DNA from: Bacteroidales bacterium | Lineage (GTDB): Bacteria; Bacteroidota; Bacteroidia; Bacteroidales; Bacteroidaceae | Assembly: GCA_004555055.1 (NCBI GenBank) | Contig: SFJN01000048.1 | Coordinates: forward strand, 1-14,562 | DNA: 14,562 bases | Reading direction: 5' to 3' | Shown here: in pieces, positions 1 through 7,820 of the stretch | Layout of the letters: each line of letters opens with the position of its first letter | How positions within the stretch are numbered: position 1 is the first letter of the stretch | Notes under the pieces: generated by a model | What the model saw: the letters and a program-made list of their open reading frames with translations, nothing else | Databases searched by the model: none | What the model was told of the DNA's origin: nothing | Made by a program: the position numbers and the translations under genes

Positions 1-86
1 GGGAGTGCCATAAATTATAAGGGGGCGTGATATAAAGTTTTATGCCCTGAATTTTCAAAAGAAATATAGTAGCCCAGCCCTGAAGT
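1..86. other. Upstream flank of cdsA; no gene identified
   Basis: All three forward frames meet a stop within the first 30 bases, so at most the last few codons of an upstream gene lie here. In related Bacteroidales ftsH often precedes cdsA (recalled, not shown by this sequence). I see no TAnnTTTG promoter element and no purine-rich ribosome binding site before the cdsA start. Confidence 0.4.
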
Positions 87-926
87 ATGAAGAATTTTTT
101 CACCCGAGCCGTTACCGGCATCCTCTATGTGGTGTTGCTTGTGGGATGCACGGTATGGGGCCCCGAGAGTGCCTACCTGTTTTTCGTCATTGTAGCCGCA
201 GGATGCGTATTTGAATTCGGGACCATCACCAACAGGAATTACCATGCCTCAATGAACCGCACCATCTGTGCCATGGCCACCGTGGTGCTCTGCAGCGCCA
301 TGTGGGCAGTGCAGACCGGTGTGGGAGACAGTCGCAAGATGTTTGCCCTCTACGGCTTTACATTGCTCTATTTGCTCGTTTCCGAACTCTACCGCAGGTG
401 CGATGACCCCATCCGCAACTGGTCGCTCGCCTTCGCATCGCAGATTTTCATCGCCCTACCCTTCTCGCTCATACCTCTCGTCAGCCTCCATTACGATGCG
501 GTGGAAGGCTGCCTGCAGTACGACTGGATATACACGCTTGCCATCTTCGTCTGTCTTTGGACCAACGACACCGGTGCTTACCTCGTAGGCTCGCTCCTCG
601 GACGTTACATCCCCCACAAGCTCTTTCCGCGCATCTCCCCCCATAAGTCGTGGGTAGGAAGCATTGGCGGCAGCATCGTCTCGCTCGTTGCCGCTGCAGC
701 AATATGGTATTTCGCACACGGACTTACGCTTGCCCAGTGGATGGGACTCGCTGCCGTTGTCTGCATCTTCGGAACGTGGGGCGACCTTGTGGAGAGTCTG
801 ATCAAGCGACAGTTGGGCATCAAGGACAGCGGAAAAATCCTGCCAGGACATGGCGGACTTCTCGACCGCTTCGACTCTGCACTCCTCGCCATCCCTGCAT
901 CATACGTTTATCTCACTTTCATCTGA
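87..926 (+). CDS. cdsA: Phosphatidate cytidylyltransferase (CDP-diacylglycerol synthase)
   Basis: Makes CDP-diacylglycerol from phosphatidic acid and CTP, the branch-point precursor of membrane phospholipids, at the inner membrane. The 279-residue product is the usual length for the family and is built of hydrophobic membrane segments. The C-terminal family signature is complete: SLIKR at residues 237-241, K246-D247, the GHGG turn at 254-257 and DRFD at 260-263. Two more conserved patches are ND(T)GAYLVG..LG at 160-172 and SPHKSWVGS at 184-192. The ATG at 87 starts directly with a short charged segment and the first membrane helix, so it is the natural start. The gene stands alone on the plus strand and ends 23 bases before a strong hairpin, facing the porin gene. 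Function is confident because all signature residues are present. Confidence 0.95.
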   Translation: MKNFFTRAVTGILYVVLLVGCTVWGPESAYLFFVIVAAGCVFEFGTITNRNYHASMNRTICAMATVVLCSAMWAVQTGVGDSRKMFALYGFTLLYLLVSELYRRCDDPIRNWSLAFASQIFIALPFSLIPLVSLHYDAVEGCLQYDWIYTLAIFVCLWTNDTGAYLVGSLLGRYIPHKLFPRISPHKSWVGSIGGSIVSLVAAAAIWYFAHGLTLAQWMGLAAVVCIFGTWGDLVESLIKRQLGIKDSGKILPGHGGLLDRFDSALLAIPASYVYLTFI

Positions 927-949
927 AACAACTTGGCCACACGAAAATA

Positions 950-998
950 GCGCCTGTCCTTTCCCTACGATTGGGAGAAGACGGGCGTTTATTCTTTA
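950..998. terminator. Strong hairpin terminator between converging cdsA and porin genes
   Basis: Bases 950-965 pair with 973-988: a 16-position stem with one C-A mismatch and three G-T wobbles around a 7-base loop (966-972). On the plus strand it is followed by a T-rich tail (988-997); on the minus strand the exit is a shorter ATTTTC. It can therefore end cdsA transcripts and probably also transcripts of the porin gene arriving from the right. Confidence 0.85.
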
Positions 999-1024
999 GG
1001 GATGCAGAAGGGGGGGGAGGGACG

Positions 1025-2068
1025 CTATTTGAGGATATGCATTCTCCACGTCAGTCCCACATTGACGACGGACTGTCCGTCGCGGAGCACCCCATCGGGG
1101 TTGGTGTTGTGTCCCCATGCGTAGCTGTAATGTCCGTGCAGGCGGAGATTGTCGTTCTTTAGAGGGAAGAATTCCACACCGCCACCGAGGCGCGTCATCT
1201 TTGTGCCGTCGAAAACGGTGACGTCGCTGTCGTAACCCGTATGGTTGCGGTCGTGACTTAACTTTGCAAAACAGCGGAAGGCCGACAGCGGGCGATAGGC
1301 TATCTGTGCCGAAAGCGTGTAGTCCTTGAAGAAGTCGGACGCCCGGGAGGCACGGTGCTGAATGTCGAAGTCGAGGGCCACCTTACGCCCAAGGTCGAAG
1401 CGGTTACCGAGGGCAATGAAGTTGAGGTATTTCCCCGGGCGGTACTCCATCATGTTTACGGAGTGGAAGGCATGGTAAAAGTCGATGTTCCCTACCCAGA
1501 GGGCGTTATATGCCCACATCTCCTTGCCATTACCCGTCGTCGCCTTGTAATGCTTCCGGAAGGGGCTTTCGCACACCTGCAGATAAAACTGGTTCTGATT
1601 GTCCGCCGTGCTGAAAATCACGTTCATTCCCCATTGGTAGCACGAGTAGTTGTTGCAGAACTCGCTGATTTGGTAGATGTCGATGGGCGCAGGTTCCGTT
1701 TCCCAACCTCCCACGGCGACAATCCATTTGCCCGCCATAAGCGAAATGTTGCGGTGAGCCTTGTAGGTAAGGTACAGCCAGTCGGTGGCATCGAAGAACG
1801 AGGCATCCTTTACGGGCTTGTTAAGCCGTTGGCGGTATTTGTAGGAGAAACGGGGCGAAAGGTCGCCCTCGAGTTTCAAGTCCACAATATAGCCCTTTAT
1901 GCCGGACATGTCGTCGTTCGCGCTGTCGTGGTTGTAATCGAGCCTTGCCTCAAACTTCAGCTTCGGACGCAGCGACGTCTTCTCTTCGCTGCCGTCCTGG
2001 GCATAAAGCCTGCCGCACGATGGCGTGAGGAATAGGATAAGGAGAATAATGGAGTGAATCTTCTTCAT
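1025..2068 (-). CDS. Outer-membrane porin, phosphate-selective OprO/OprP-like family
   Basis: Predicted beta-barrel outer-membrane protein of 347 residues. The start at 2068 is chosen because it opens with a classical signal peptide (MKKIHS, then a hydrophobic run to about residue 20, with likely cleavage after YAQ near residue 24). The same frame is open further upstream, but that stretch is low-complexity proline-rich translation of the leader. The mature part alternates aromatic and polar residues in strand-like segments. It contains the GKW....GG.E block around residues 110-120 that is common in Bacteroidetes porins of this group, and ends in a hydrophobic strand (VVNVGLTWRMHILK) as outer-membrane barrels do. 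Phosphate specificity is only a family label. The gene follows the YitT-type gene on the same strand after 149 bases and may be cotranscribed with it. A C inside the signal sequence (LTPSC) is a poor lipobox, so I do not call a lipoprotein. Confidence 0.75.
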   Translation of the reverse strand: MKKIHSIILLILFLTPSCGRLYAQDGSEEKTSLRPKLKFEARLDYNHDSANDDMSGIKGYIVDLKLEGDLSPRFSYKYRQRLNKPVKDASFFDATDWLYLTYKAHRNISLMAGKWIVAVGGWETEPAPIDIYQISEFCNNYSCYQWGMNVIFSTADNQNQFYLQVCESPFRKHYKATTGNGKEMWAYNALWVGNIDFYHAFHSVNMMEYRPGKYLNFIALGNRFDLGRKVALDFDIQHRASRASDFFKDYTLSAQIAYRPLSAFRCFAKLSHDRNHTGYDSDVTVFDGTKMTRLGGGVEFFPLKNDNLRLHGHYSYAWGHNTNPDGVLRDGQSVVNVGLTWRMHILK

Positions 2069-2217
2069 AAAAATGGTGGGTAGTAGTGGGTAGTGGTGGG
2101 GAGAGTGAAAGGGGGTATGGGTGGGGAGGAACCTGCCCCCCCATGAGACGGTCAGGAGAGAGAATGGCGGCGGTGGGGGCAAGCGACGTTCCGCCCCCCA
2201 TGCAGTTTGAGCAGCCG
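2069..2217 (-). promoter_or_regulatory. G-run-rich leader of the porin gene
   Basis: On the plus (template) strand this spacer holds GGG or longer runs at 2078-2080, 2088-2090, 2098-2101, 2111-2115, 2119-2121 and 2123-2126, followed by a C7 run at 2136-2142 and a C6 run at 2194-2199. Four or more closely spaced G tracts could fold into a G-quadruplex on the template strand. A 6-bp GGGGGC/GCCCCC stem lies just past the YitT stop but lacks a T tail, so it is not a convincing terminator. No promoter motif is visible. Confidence 0.45.
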
Positions 2218-3144
2218 TCACTGTTGCGAAAGGTTCAGCAGGCTCTTCTTGTTCCAAAGGCCGTACACTGCGCTGACGGTGTCCGACGACATGAAGGAAC
2301 GGATATTCTCGCGGTGCATAAAGTCGATGAGTTTCGAGAAATCGTCTTCCGTAAGGATGGTTTCAATCTGCACCTTGGCCTTTCGCTCATACCCCCCCAT
2401 CACCTGGTGGAGGGTAATGCCACGGCGTATTTCGTGCATAATGAAATCGGCAATCTTCTCATAGTCATCGGTGATGATGTGCACACGGATTTTGGAATTG
2501 ATGTTGCTCATGAAATAGTTGACGATTACGCCGTTTATCCACGTCCCGATGAGACCGATGATAACCAGCTTCGCCGGGTTAATGGCAAAGGCGGTGCAGC
2601 AGATGAGCCCGCCACCCACGCTGACGGAAGTGCCAAGATTGATGTGGAGGTACTTGTTAATGATTTTTGCCAGGATGTCAAGGCCGCCCGTCGAGGCGTT
2701 GATGCTGAAGAGGATACTCTGCGATGCACTCAGCACGAGCACAAAGGCCAGGAGGTCGAACCAGGGGTTCAGAATCACCTGACCCGTACCCTCAATCACC
2801 TCGGCAAACATCGACTGTTCCATTGGATAAATCGAGGCGAGGAAATCCACCATCGGACCGAGGATAAGGGCGGTGTAGACCGTCTTCGCCCCAAATTCGT
2901 TGCCGATGAGCACAAAGGCTAGGAGGAGGAGGATGGCATTGATGGCAAAGATGTAGGTTCCCGTAGATACGAAGGGGAGAAGTTGCGAAATCACCAACGA
3001 AAGGCCGGTGATAGACCCCACAATCAGTTTGCTGGGAATAAGGAAGAAGTGGACGGCAACGGCAGCCACAAACATGCCTGCCGTCATGATGAACAGTTCA
3101 ACCCAGAACTTTTTGGTCAGCAGCTGACGCAATATGCTTTTCAT
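2218..3144 (-). CDS. YitT/DUF2179 family membrane protein
   Basis: A 308-residue integral membrane protein with five or so hydrophobic helices in residues 15-210 and a soluble C-terminal domain (about 217-290) of the DUF2179 type. That domain carries the HQVMGGYERKAKVQIETIL stretch (246-264) typical of the family. The conserved loop STGGLDILAK lies at 151-160 and a glycine-rich turn SVGGGL at 175-180. This architecture is the standard YitT family; molecular function is not established and proposals include small-molecule or ion transport. The start at 3144 begins a short basic segment (MKSILRQLLTKK) before the first helix and has a well-formed promoter about 120 bases upstream. The porin gene follows on the same strand. 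Length and domain order are normal. Confidence 0.88.
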   Translation of the reverse strand: MKSILRQLLTKKFWVELFIMTAGMFVAAVAVHFFLIPSKLIVGSITGLSLVISQLLPFVSTGTYIFAINAILLLLAFVLIGNEFGAKTVYTALILGPMVDFLASIYPMEQSMFAEVIEGTGQVILNPWFDLLAFVLVLSASQSILFSINASTGGLDILAKIINKYLHINLGTSVSVGGGLICCTAFAINPAKLVIIGLIGTWINGVIVNYFMSNINSKIRVHIITDDYEKIADFIMHEIRRGITLHQVMGGYERKAKVQIETILTEDDFSKLIDFMHRENIRSFMSSDTVSAVYGLWNKKSLLNLSQQ

Positions 3145-3263
3145 GGTTTTGGAGGGGAGAAAAGAGATTTTTGGTTAGTGTAAAAGATTTTTGGTCGGTG
3201 TTTTTCAAAAAATATAAAATACGCGGGACAGCGCAAAGGCCCGCCAGAATAAAATACACGTTG

Positions 3264-3294
3264 CAAATTTAGGAGTTCCCCATGAACTGCCCAA
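3264..3294 (-). promoter_or_regulatory. Bacteroidetes-type promoter of the YitT gene
   Basis: On the minus strand, TAAATTTG (3271-3264) matches the -7 consensus TAnnTTTG exactly and is followed by C. A TTG (3294-3292) lies 20 bases upstream, the usual place of the -33 element. This would give a 5' leader of roughly 110 nt before the ATG at 3144. Confidence 0.7.
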
Positions 3295-3443
3295 GCATCT
3301 TGGTTTATTTTTTTTACAAGTCTGTAAAAATAAATCCCCATTATCCCATTTTCCGTCCGGAATTCAGCAAAAAGAGCGACAGTAGGCCGTCTTTTTACTC
3401 CCACTATTTCCCATCCCTCCCGAGAAACGACCTCGAAAGTTCG

Positions 3444-3486
3444 GCAAAACAAATCTATTTTTCCGCAAAACAAATCTGTTTTGCGG
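3444..3486. repeat. Tandem 18-bp repeat with a 9-bp palindrome
   Basis: GCAAAACAAATCTATTTT (3444-3461) and GCAAAACAAATCTGTTTT (3465-3482) are near-identical with a 21-base period, i.e. two helical turns apart. The second copy is part of a perfect inverted repeat CCGCAAAAC/GTTTTGCGG (3463-3471 and 3478-3486) with a 6-base loop. It has no T tail on either strand, so a two-site protein-binding operator is more likely than a terminator. It lies about 170 bases upstream of the YitT promoter and about 120 bases beyond the MFS terminator. Confidence 0.55.
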
Positions 3487-3603
3487 CAGTTTCTATGCAA
3501 ATATGCTGAGAAATATCTCATGAACACCGAACTATGTTTCAATAAGGTATCAAAGGTAACAAAGTGGTTGTTTGTAGAAATAGCGGAAAGTATAGGAGAA
3601 GAA

Positions 3604-3663
3604 GAAAAAAAGGGGCGGAACACCCCTGTGACAACAATGCATGTCGTGGGGGCTGTTCCGCCT
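3604..3663 (-). terminator. Rho-independent terminator of the MFS transporter gene
   Basis: Long hairpin: GGCGGAACACCCC (from 3614) pairs with GGGGCTGTTCCGCC (to about 3662) with one bulged C, and the inner arms TGTGACA/TGTCGTG extend it with wobble pairs. Read on the minus strand, the stem is followed directly by a run of seven T (3611-3605). It lies about 80 bases past the transporter stop, which marks the end of that transcription unit. Confidence 0.88.
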
Positions 3664-3739
3664 TATATCCTATGACCTCGAAAACCGAATGATGAGGGTT
3701 GCCGACTGTCCGGGGGCTGTCATTGGCTGCTCCAGTGCT

Positions 3740-5353
3740 TTAATCCACAATATTCGGAAGTTCGAGTCCGATGTGCTTCTTCCGGTCCACCACCTTTAGG
3801 ATAAGTCCGATGATGAAAGCCGCCACTCCGAGTGCGGCAAGCATGAGGAGTGGGTTGGTGTAGTCGTATTGCAGGGGGTCGGTAACTCCGGGGTTGCTGG
3901 CGTCGAGCACCTTGCCGATGAGGAGGGGGAAGAGCCAGAGTCCGATGTTCTGAATCCAAAAGATGAGGGCATAAGCTGACCCGATGATTTTGGCGTCGAC
4001 AAGTTTGGGTACGCTGGGCCAAAGCGATGCGGGAACGAGCGAGAAGCTGGCTCCGAGGACGAGGATGGTGGCGTATGCCACGATGACTCCGCCCACAGCA
4101 TTGCCCTTGAAAGCCGGAAGGACGAAGGCAAAGGTGAGGTGGCAGGCAATGAGGAGTATGGAGCCGAGGATGAGCATGGTGGCAGCCTTTCCCTTATGGT
4201 CGACATAGGAGCCGAGGATGGGGGTGATGCCGACGGCGAGAAGGGGGAAGACGGAGAATACCGTGGCTGCTGACTGGCGCATGTAGCCCATATAGCAGAA
4301 GGCTACGAGGCCCACAATTGCGAGGAGGAGGAGAGGGAACTTGAGTGTGCGGCGTGCAAAATTGCTGGCAAAGGCGGTGCCGGCAGCGACAAGCATGATG
4401 ATGTACTGTAGGACGGTGACCGTATTGCCAGCCCAGAAACTGTCTTCGGGGACCTCGGTAAAGGTGAGATTGCACTGCAGCATGTTTACGGCATACTTCT
4501 GGAAGGGGAAGATGGCGCTGTAATAGAGCACGCAAAGGAGGGCGACGAGCCAGAAACCTCCGCTGCTGAGGATGGCGCCGAGGTCGGAAATCTTGAAAGG
4601 TTCGTCCTTCTCCTCTGCCTCGCCCGTCTGAAGGTCGAGCTTACGGTCCATGAAGAAGTAGACGATGAACATGATGAAGGCGATGAGCAGCAGCAGCACG
4701 CCAAATGCTACGGAACGCGAAACGTCGACCTTGCCGCCCAAGGTGGCGAACATGGGCGAGAAAATCATGCATGTGGCAACACCGAGTCGTGCCAGCGCCA
4801 TTTCGGAGCCCATGGCGAGCGCCATCTCACGGCCTTTGAACCACTTGACAATGCCGCGGCTGACGGTGATTCCCGCCATCTCGACGCCACAGCCGAAGAT
4901 CATGAATCCCACAGCACTGAGTTTTGCCGAAGAGGGCATACCCTCGTAGAATGGGGAGACGCCGATTTCGTCGAAACCGGGGATATAGTTCAGATTGTTG
5001 GTGAACCAGATGTCGAGCGCACTACCCGCAAAGCCCTCCGTGACAGCATACCAGTTGACGGTGGCTCCGACGAGCATTACGGCTCCGGACAGTAGTGCTG
5101 TGAAACGTACGCCCATCTTGTCGAGGATGATTCCGGCAAAGATGAGGAAAAAGACAAAGACGTTGAGGAAGGTTTCGGAACCTTGCATGGTACCGAAGGC
5201 GGTGGAATCCCAGCCTCGGGTGCTTTGCATAAGGTCCTTGATGGGTGAAAGAATGTCCATGAAGATGTAGGAGCAGAACATCGCCAGGGCAAGAAGCAGG
5301 AGGGCTGTCCAGCGGAGCGCAGCGGAATCCCTCAGTGTGGTTTGTGATGACAT
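3740..5353 (-). CDS. MFS transporter, MFSD1-like (candidate dipeptide carrier)
   Basis: A 537-residue major facilitator with about 12 hydrophobic helices. The loop between helices 2 and 3 carries the MFS motif A as GIILDKMGVRFT (74-85), and the corresponding second-half loop reads GSYVDHKGKA (381-390). The block PASLWPSVPKLVD followed by GSAYALIFWIQNIGLWLFP (441-476) resembles the LWP...GTAYG...IQN.GL region that I recall from MFSD1-type carriers, a group whose animal member exports dipeptides from lysosomes. A long insert between helices (about 115-145) and an acidic central loop (242-253) are visible. The start at 5353 (MSSQTTLRDSAALRW) is preferred over a start 14 codons upstream, which would add unrelated leader translation. 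It lies downstream of the S9 peptidase on the same strand and ends at a strong terminator. Substrate is inferred from the family resemblance and the neighbour; MFS membership is secure. Confidence 0.85.
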   Translation of the reverse strand: MSSQTTLRDSAALRWTALLLLALAMFCSYIFMDILSPIKDLMQSTRGWDSTAFGTMQGSETFLNVFVFFLIFAGIILDKMGVRFTALLSGAVMLVGATVNWYAVTEGFAGSALDIWFTNNLNYIPGFDEIGVSPFYEGMPSSAKLSAVGFMIFGCGVEMAGITVSRGIVKWFKGREMALAMGSEMALARLGVATCMIFSPMFATLGGKVDVSRSVAFGVLLLLIAFIMFIVYFFMDRKLDLQTGEAEEKDEPFKISDLGAILSSGGFWLVALLCVLYYSAIFPFQKYAVNMLQCNLTFTEVPEDSFWAGNTVTVLQYIIMLVAAGTAFASNFARRTLKFPLLLLAIVGLVAFCYMGYMRQSAATVFSVFPLLAVGITPILGSYVDHKGKAATMLILGSILLIACHLTFAFVLPAFKGNAVGGVIVAYATILVLGASFSLVPASLWPSVPKLVDAKIIGSAYALIFWIQNIGLWLFPLLIGKVLDASNPGVTDPLQYDYTNPLLMLAALGVAAFIIGLILKVVDRKKHIGLELPNIVD

Positions 5354-5438
5354 GGTGTATGTGTTTAAGACTTTTAGTGCACCCCTTGGGAACACAAATT
5401 TTTGCTAATGAGAATCAAATAAAAATGCATCATATTGT

Positions 5439-5543
5439 CACACGGACAATCGCGGATGTTCACGGACGGCGCGGAGGAATATTATATTATGTATATTATG
5501 GCACACGGACAATCGCGGATGTCCACGGACGATGCGGAGAAAA
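5439..5543. repeat. Interspersed repeat: two 40-bp units of a 20-bp motif
   Basis: Four copies of a CACGGAC-starting 20-mer begin at 5441, 5461, 5504 and 5524. Each pair has exactly 20-base spacing, giving two 40-bp units that differ at few positions, with an AT-only-like spacer (about 5479-5500) between them. Each unit holds a small stem GGACA/TGTCC; in the first unit one arm reads TGTTC, which still pairs by a wobble. The second unit abuts the S9 peptidase stop at 5544. This resembles intergenic repeat families of Bacteroidales; no coding potential. Confidence 0.75.
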
Positions 5544-7820
5544 CTATTTCAGGTACTTGTCGAGCCAGCGGAAGAAGGTGCGTTGCCAGAGGATGCCGTT
5601 CTGGGGCTTGAGCACCCAATGGTTTTCGTCGGGGAAAAGCAGCAGCTGGGCATCTACTCCCCGCAGGCGGGCAGCGGTGAAAGCACTTTCTGCCTGGGTG
5701 TATTCAATTCTGAAATCCTTTTGTCCGTGAATGCAGAGGATGGGGGTGTCCCAGCGGTCGACAAAGAGATGCGGTGAGGCGGTGAACACCTTCTGCTGCT
5801 GTGCGTCGGCAGCCTTGCACCAAGGTGCGGCGCCCATGTCCCAGTTGGGAAACCAAAGCTCTTCGGTTTCGACATATTGCTGCTGCGTGTTGTAGATGCC
5901 GTCGTGGGCGATGAAAGCCTTGAAGCGGCCGTCGTGGTTGCCGGCAAGCCAGTAGACGCTGAAACCGCCGAACGAGGCTCCTACGGCTCCAAGACGGGCG
6001 GCATCGACATACGGCTCGCGGCAAATGTCGTCGATGGCACTGAGATAGTCCCTCATGCACTGCCCCGTGTAGTCGCCTGAAATCTGCTCGAGCCATTCCA
6101 TCCCGAAGCCCGGCAATCCCCGACGGTTGGGGGCGATGACGATGTAGCCGTTTGCCGCCATAATCTGCATGTTCCAGCGATAGCTCCAGAACTGGCTTAC
6201 GGGGCTCTGCGGACCACCCTCGCAGAAAAGGAGTGTGGGATAGGTCTTCGAGGCGTCGAAATGTGGAGGATAGACGACCCAGCAGAGCATTTCCTTGCCG
6301 TCGGAAGTCTGTACCCATCGTTCCCTGACCTCGCCCCATGAGAGGTTGTCGTAGAAGAGTTCGTTCTCGCAGGTCAGCTGCTCCACCTTGACGAGTCCGG
6401 GGCGGTAGGCAGAGACGGGATGCTTGGCATTCCAGGCACGCTGTATGCCCCGGACGTCGAGCTGCAGCTGGAAGATTTCGTCGGGAGCAGCCATGGAATG
6501 GCGCTTGCAATACAACGACTTACCGTCGGCGGAGATGGCAGCCATGCTGTAGTCGGCCTGATCGTCGGTAAGCTGTCGGACCTGCCCCTGAAGATTGGTG
6601 ACATAGACATTCGTCTTGCCATGCCATACGGCCGTGAAATAGAGACTGTGCGAGTCGGGAGCCCAAAGGTAGTCCTCCACCCCACTCTGTTTTTCGGGAT
6701 TTGAGGCGTCGAGATGCTCACTGACGAAGCAGAACTTGCCGGTTTCGAGGTCAAGGACAACGAGGCGGGTACGGTCGCTCTCATAGCCGTCGCGTTCCAT
6801 AGAGCGGAAGGCCATATAGCGTCCGTCGGGAGAGAAGGCGGGATTGTCGTCGTAGCCGGCAAAGGGTACCCTGCAGGGCGAGGCGGGTTTTGAGCGGGTT
6901 CCGGCATTCACCTCCTGGTGTGCGAACGACGTCACATAGTCTACATTAGGGGCGGTAAAGCCTTCCGGCTTCAGCAGGTTGCGTTCCGTACGCCCTGTCT
7001 CTACATTGTACAAATAAATGTCGGAATCGGTAGATACCGCGTAGTCCCTCCCTGTTTTCTTGCGGCATGTATAGGCGGTGTGTCTCCCGTCGGGCGACCA
7101 TGCCAGCTGCTCTACGCCTCCGAAGGGCTCCATAGGACTTTCAAAGGGTTCGCCTTCGAGGATGTCCCTGCCTTCGCCTATGCCCTCGGTCGTCACTTCA
7201 GCGACGAAGGGATGAGGGGCGTACATCACGTAGTGGTCCCAATGCTTGTACATCAGGTCGTTAATGACCATGCCGGTGGCAAGGGGCAGGTCCTCGTCGT
7301 TGGGGGCGATGGCAGTATGCTGCGGCACCTCCTTGACCAGGATGACACGTCGGCAGTCGGGCGAGAAGAGGAAGTCGCCGATGCCCCCGGCGTCGTGAGT
7401 AAGCTGCCGGCGGTCCGTACCGTCGGCAGCCATGCTCCACAATTGTCCCTTGCAAAGGAACGCGATGCGGCTACGGCCCTGGGGGTCCGAAATCCATGCT
7501 GGAGCGGCCTCGCTCTCACAGTTGTCGGGAGGAGTGAGCAGGATGGGCTTCCTGGTGGCAAAGTCATAGCGGTATATCATGGAGCGGCTTCTGTTCTGCT
7601 CCACGCTATAGTAACTTACGGTGTAAAGCATCTGCGAGGCATCGGCATTGAGGGCTACGCTTCCGATGCGTCCCATGGCCCATAGGGCTTCGGGCGTAAG
7701 AAGGTCGCTGTTGAAGGTCATTGTGCTTTTCACAATGGGGTTTGCAGCGGGGCATTCCAGAGGGGTTGCCGTCAGACTGACCGATATTGCAGTGGCCATA
7801 AGGGTTTTCAGCATTTTCAT
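5544..7820 (-). CDS. S9 family dipeptidyl peptidase, DPP5-like
   Basis: Secreted or periplasmic serine peptidase that should cut dipeptides from the N terminus of oligopeptides. The 758-residue product from the start at 7820 opens with a signal peptide (MKMLKTLMATAISVSLTA, likely cleavage near CPAA at 29-32). Residues about 40-500 show repeated WSPDGR/FSPDGR-type blades of a beta-propeller, and about 520-758 form an alpha/beta hydrolase. The catalytic triad can be read directly: Ser616 in GASFGG, Asp702 in HGQKDF and His734 in DENHWV. Spacings of 86 and 32 residues are close to those I recall for Porphyromonas gingivalis DPP5 (85 and 32). An in-frame start at 7958 would put 46 low-complexity residues before the signal peptide, so I reject it. 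The MFSD1-like transporter follows on the same strand after 190 bases without a visible terminator, so cotranscription is plausible. DPP5 specificity (small hydrophobic residue at P1) is inferred. Confidence 0.9.
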   Translation of the reverse strand: MKMLKTLMATAISVSLTATPLECPAANPIVKSTMTFNSDLLTPEALWAMGRIGSVALNADASQMLYTVSYYSVEQNRSRSMIYRYDFATRKPILLTPPDNCESEAAPAWISDPQGRSRIAFLCKGQLWSMAADGTDRRQLTHDAGGIGDFLFSPDCRRVILVKEVPQHTAIAPNDEDLPLATGMVINDLMYKHWDHYVMYAPHPFVAEVTTEGIGEGRDILEGEPFESPMEPFGGVEQLAWSPDGRHTAYTCRKKTGRDYAVSTDSDIYLYNVETGRTERNLLKPEGFTAPNVDYVTSFAHQEVNAGTRSKPASPCRVPFAGYDDNPAFSPDGRYMAFRSMERDGYESDRTRLVVLDLETGKFCFVSEHLDASNPEKQSGVEDYLWAPDSHSLYFTAVWHGKTNVYVTNLQGQVRQLTDDQADYSMAAISADGKSLYCKRHSMAAPDEIFQLQLDVRGIQRAWNAKHPVSAYRPGLVKVEQLTCENELFYDNLSWGEVRERWVQTSDGKEMLCWVVYPPHFDASKTYPTLLFCEGGPQSPVSQFWSYRWNMQIMAANGYIVIAPNRRGLPGFGMEWLEQISGDYTGQCMRDYLSAIDDICREPYVDAARLGAVGASFGGFSVYWLAGNHDGRFKAFIAHDGIYNTQQQYVETEELWFPNWDMGAAPWCKAADAQQQKVFTASPHLFVDRWDTPILCIHGQKDFRIEYTQAESAFTAARLRGVDAQLLLFPDENHWVLKPQNGILWQRTFFRWLDKYLK

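Larger units (their letters stand above)
3145..3603. other. Long spacer upstream of the YitT gene
   Basis: No convincing gene. An open minus-strand stretch of 160 codons exists here but has no family resemblance and covers the promoter, so I reject it. The spacer holds the YitT promoter (3264-3294), a duplicated AGATTTTTGGT-like segment in the leader (about 3164-3196), and a palindromic repeat pair (3444-3486). It is AT-richer than the flanking genes. Confidence 0.6.

Noticed and set aside
1355..2035. A 226-codon plus-strand open frame
   Set aside because: It lies wholly antisense to the porin gene, whose signal peptide and barrel pattern are convincing; the antisense product is valine-rich low-quality sequence.
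2150..2217. Terminator downstream of the YitT gene
   Set aside because: The GGGGGC/GCCCCC stem has a 12-base loop and no T run on the minus strand, so readthrough into the porin gene is more likely.
2086..2922. A 278-codon plus-strand open frame
   Set aside because: Antisense to the YitT gene and its downstream leader, beginning in the G-rich spacer; no recognisable domain.
3141..3623. A 160-codon minus-strand open frame between the MFS and YitT genes
   Set aside because: It has low similarity to any protein type I know, spans the MFS terminator hairpin, the repeat pair and the YitT promoter, and ends inside the YitT start region. Chance open frame.
5439..5543. CRISPR array
   Set aside because: Only two 40-bp units with a single AT-rich spacer of about 23 bases, and internal 20-base periodicity; no cas genes nearby.
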